A stretch of DNA of 7,527 nt from an uncultured Terrimonas sp. (GTDB lineage Bacteria; Bacteroidota; Bacteroidia; Chitinophagales; Chitinophagaceae), in assembly GCA_946886925.1 (NCBI GenBank), contig CAMPJQ010000120.1:1-7527 (forward strand), given 5' to 3'. Shown piece after piece: positions 5,957-7,527 of this stretch; the stretch's first letter is position 1, and each line of letters starts with the position of its first letter. The position numbers and the translations under genes were made by a program. The notes below the pieces were generated by a model. It made no database searches. It saw nothing but the letters and a program-made list of their open reading frames with translations, and was not told where the DNA came from.

Positions 5957-7216
5957 CTACCCAAACAATATCATGGCAATAATTAAAGTAAAAATGATAT
6001 TGAAAAACTGCGCGATCAGGAATGCATACAGTGGTTTGCGGTTATTGTTTTGGAACAGATCCCTGAAATTGGTTTCCAGTCCAATGCTGGTAAAGGCGAG
6101 GGAAAACCAAAGTGTTTGAATATTTTTCAGTGGTGCTTTAACTGTTGCAACTACCGATGGATCTATTATAAAAGAAAAGAGCAGCGATGCGGCTACAAAA
6201 CCTACTACAAATTTTGGAAAGCGTTCCCATATTAGTCCTAATGTGGGCTTCTGGTCAACGCCCGGAATATTGTTTTTTTTGGAGTACGTCCAGTAAACGG
6301 ATATGGCGAAAGCAGCCAGTCCTAATAATACATTCTGCGAAAATTTTACAATGGTGCTGATCTTTAAAGCTTCTTCTCCAACCAGCGTCCCTGAAGCTAC
6401 TACAGCGCCGGTGGTATCAATTGTTCCGCCCAGCCAGGCGCCGGTTACCGCTTCCGGGAAACCAAAATACAACGCAATATAAGGCATGAAGATCATCATA
6501 GGAATAGCGGTGATCAGTACCAGTGAAACGATATACGACAGCTTTTTAGGATCGCCTTTTATAGCGCCTGAAGTAGCGATGGCAGCCGATACACCACAAA
6601 TGGATACAGCGCTGGAAAGCATCATGCCCAGTTCTGCATCAATTTTTAGCTTTTTGCAGATCCAGAATGCAAAATACCATACGGCCAATACCACAATAAC
6701 GGCCTGTAACAGCCCTTTGGAGCCGGCTTTCAGCACATCCGAAAAAATAATAGCAGTGCCCAGCAGCACAAGGCCGATCTTTACAAACATTTCAGTGGTT
6801 AGTGTTTCCCTGAACCAGTTGGGCAGTTTCATGGTGTTGCCAATCAGCAGCCCGATAGCGAGGCTAAAGATTACCGATTCGAGATTAAGGTCGTTCATTG
6901 TTTTATTGCCCGTTATTACCAGGGCGATGACGGTAAGCACAAAAACTATAGGAAATACGTATACAAGGTTTCGTATAGACCTCCCCGTTAGCCAGGTACC
7001 CGCTACAGCGATAACGAACGTAATTAAAAACTGAAGACCTATCTCTGTGAGATTATGCCCTGAGAATACGTTACTGAATAATTGATCTGTATTGCTCCAT
7101 TTAAAAGCCGGTAATGGGAAGTATAATCCTGCGATAGCCAGAAGAATAAGTGCAAAGCCCAGTATCACCACTGTCCAGTCTTCCGTAATAGCTATTCCTT
7201 TTTTTTGTGCAGCCAT
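5957..7216 (-). CDS. YeiH/UPF0324 family membrane protein (putative sulfate exporter family)
   Basis: A 419-residue polytopic inner-membrane protein. About 10-11 hydrophobic segments are visible, for example near 15-35, 60-77, 83-102, 113-127, 145-160, 168-187, 228-250, 290-308, 335-350, 368-380 and 396-418. The most characteristic part is the central SSAVSICGVSAAIATSGAIKG region (201-221), followed by GAWLGGTIDTTGAVVASG (259-276) and GLETNFRDL (379-387), which fit the Cons_hypoth698 family. It is longer than E. coli YeiH (349), mainly from N-terminal loops and the 310-330 linker, as in other Bacteroidota relatives to my knowledge. The family name suggests sulfate export, but transport substrate is not well proven. 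The ATG at 7216 precedes a short polar leader and the first membrane segment. It lies 159 bp after a probable cation transporter gene in the same direction. No neighbouring sulfur-metabolism gene is visible. Confidence 0.9.
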   Translation of the reverse strand: MAAQKKGIAITEDWTVVILGFALILLAIAGLYFPLPAFKWSNTDQLFSNVFSGHNLTEIGLQFLITFVIAVAGTWLTGRSIRNLVYVFPIVFVLTVIALVITGNKTMNDLNLESVIFSLAIGLLIGNTMKLPNWFRETLTTEMFVKIGLVLLGTAIIFSDVLKAGSKGLLQAVIVVLAVWYFAFWICKKLKIDAELGMMLSSAVSICGVSAAIATSGAIKGDPKKLSYIVSLVLITAIPMMIFMPYIALYFGFPEAVTGAWLGGTIDTTGAVVASGTLVGEEALKISTIVKFSQNVLLGLAAFAISVYWTYSKKNNIPGVDQKPTLGLIWERFPKFVVGFVAASLLFSFIIDPSVVATVKAPLKNIQTLWFSLAFTSIGLETNFRDLFQNNNRKPLYAFLIAQFFNIIFTLIIAMILFG

Positions 7217-7332
7217 GAATAAAAATTTTTGCGCTAATGTAAAATAATATTTTCATTATCAGGCACAGGTTATGAGCGGTAAGCAAATAACGATCCGGTG
7301 TATATTGTTTGCCTGGTAAGTAATGAGTGCCT

Positions 7333-7374
7333 GATGATAGCTGAATGCTGACAGGTGATAGCAGGTCGCATTGC
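7333..7374. repeat. Degenerate heptamer array directly after the cation-transporter stop
   Basis: Six 7-bp units in phase: GATGATA (7333), GCTGAAT (7340), GCTGACA (7347), GGTGATA (7354), GCAGGTC (7361) and GCATTGC (7368). The middle units match the GCYGAHA family at 5918-5955, in the same orientation relative to the gene. The array ends one base before the stop codon at 7378-7376. The rest of the spacer (7217-7332) shows no gene and no promoter I can support. Confidence 0.55.
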
Positions 7375-7375
7375 A

Positions 7376-7527
7376 TCAACGCTCCGCCATATGACGTGTA
7401 TTGCGGGATATGTTATCAATGGTCCATTCTATTCTTCTTTCAAATGGATGCTGCCTTACAGTACACTCCATCTTTTGGCATATGCTGCAGGAGAAATCGA
7501 GACAGGCATCTGCATGTATAAAAAGCT
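7376..7527 (-). CDS. C-terminal fragment, probable CDF-type cation transporter
   Basis: An open frame enters from the right edge and ends with TGA at 7378-7376, giving the last 49 residues of a protein. The fragment starts LFIHADACLDFSC and continues with a CSIC motif, then CTVRQHPFERR and IEWTIDN, ending in a basic tail. Four cysteines (fragment positions 8, 13, 16, 21) and histidines suggest metal binding. From memory, this Cys-xx-Cys then C-x-x-R-x-x-PF-x-x-R-x-x-W arrangement occurs at the C-terminus of Bacteroidota cation diffusion facilitator proteins, which export zinc and similar ions. I cannot confirm this without a search. The regular amino-acid mix and clean stop support a real gene end. 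It is upstream of and co-oriented with the YeiH-family gene. Confidence 0.6.
   Translation of the reverse strand, partial: LFIHADACLDFSCSICQKMECTVRQHPFERRIEWTIDNISRNTRHMAER

Noticed and set aside
7101..7379. 92-codon minus-strand frame overlapping the start of the YeiH-family gene
   Set aside because: It shares sequence with the membrane protein's N-terminus in another frame and runs across the spacer repeat; no recognisable features.
5957..7527. Sulfate and metal export as one functional operon
   Set aside because: The two genes are co-oriented but separated by a 159-bp repeat-bearing spacer, and the transporter identity of the right-hand fragment is only partly supported.

Overview
The window looks like chromosomal DNA of a Bacteroidota bacterium, most likely in or near the Chitinophagaceae. 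This is an inference from the protein character, the lack of clear Shine-Dalgarno sequences, one good match to the Bacteroidota promoter pattern (TTTG, then 17-23 bp, then TAnnTTTG), and intergenic spacers full of short period-7 repeats. No lineage marker gene is present.

Layout. (1) Positions 1-1744, minus strand: a glycolytic pair, pfkA (ATP-type 6-phosphofructokinase, complete) followed 83 bp downstream by the N-terminal half of pyruvate kinase, which runs off the left edge. (2) Positions 1745-1915: a divergent spacer with a perfect 7-3-7 palindrome and a weak candidate promoter for pfkA. (3) Positions 1916-2809, plus strand: a free-standing RmlD-like short-chain dehydrogenase/reductase. 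(4) Positions 2810-3176: a gene-free convergent spacer holding a strong 13-bp inverted repeat inside a direct-repeat-bounded stretch, a small hairpin and two pyrimidine-rich heptamer arrays. (5) Positions 3177-5699, minus strand: a large Tat-exported, phosphocholine-specific phospholipase C. (6) Positions 5700-5956: its promoter, then nearly continuous heptamer arrays split by a GC-rich palindrome. (7) Positions 5957-7216, minus strand: a YeiH/UPF0324 membrane protein (putative sulfate exporter family). (8) Positions 7217-7375: spacer with another heptamer array. (9) Positions 7376-7527, minus strand: the last 49 codons of a Cys-rich protein, probably a CDF-type cation transporter, not listed as an obvious complete reading frame because it enters from the right edge.

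The genes are mostly ordinary housekeeping and accessory metabolism. pfkA and pyk catalyse two irreversible steps of glycolysis and probably share a transcript. The phospholipase, the YeiH-like transporter and the cation transporter lie in the same direction, but each is separated by a long repeat-filled spacer, so I do not infer a joint pathway.

The unexpected signal is in the spacers. Arrays of degenerate 7-bp units occupy all three large spacers on the right side. In each of the three minus-strand genes there, an array begins within a few bases after the stop codon. At two places the sequence passes from one heptamer family to another without losing the 7-bp phase. This recalls the heptanucleotide STRR repeats described in cyanobacteria. 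I do not know of a named equivalent in Bacteroidota.
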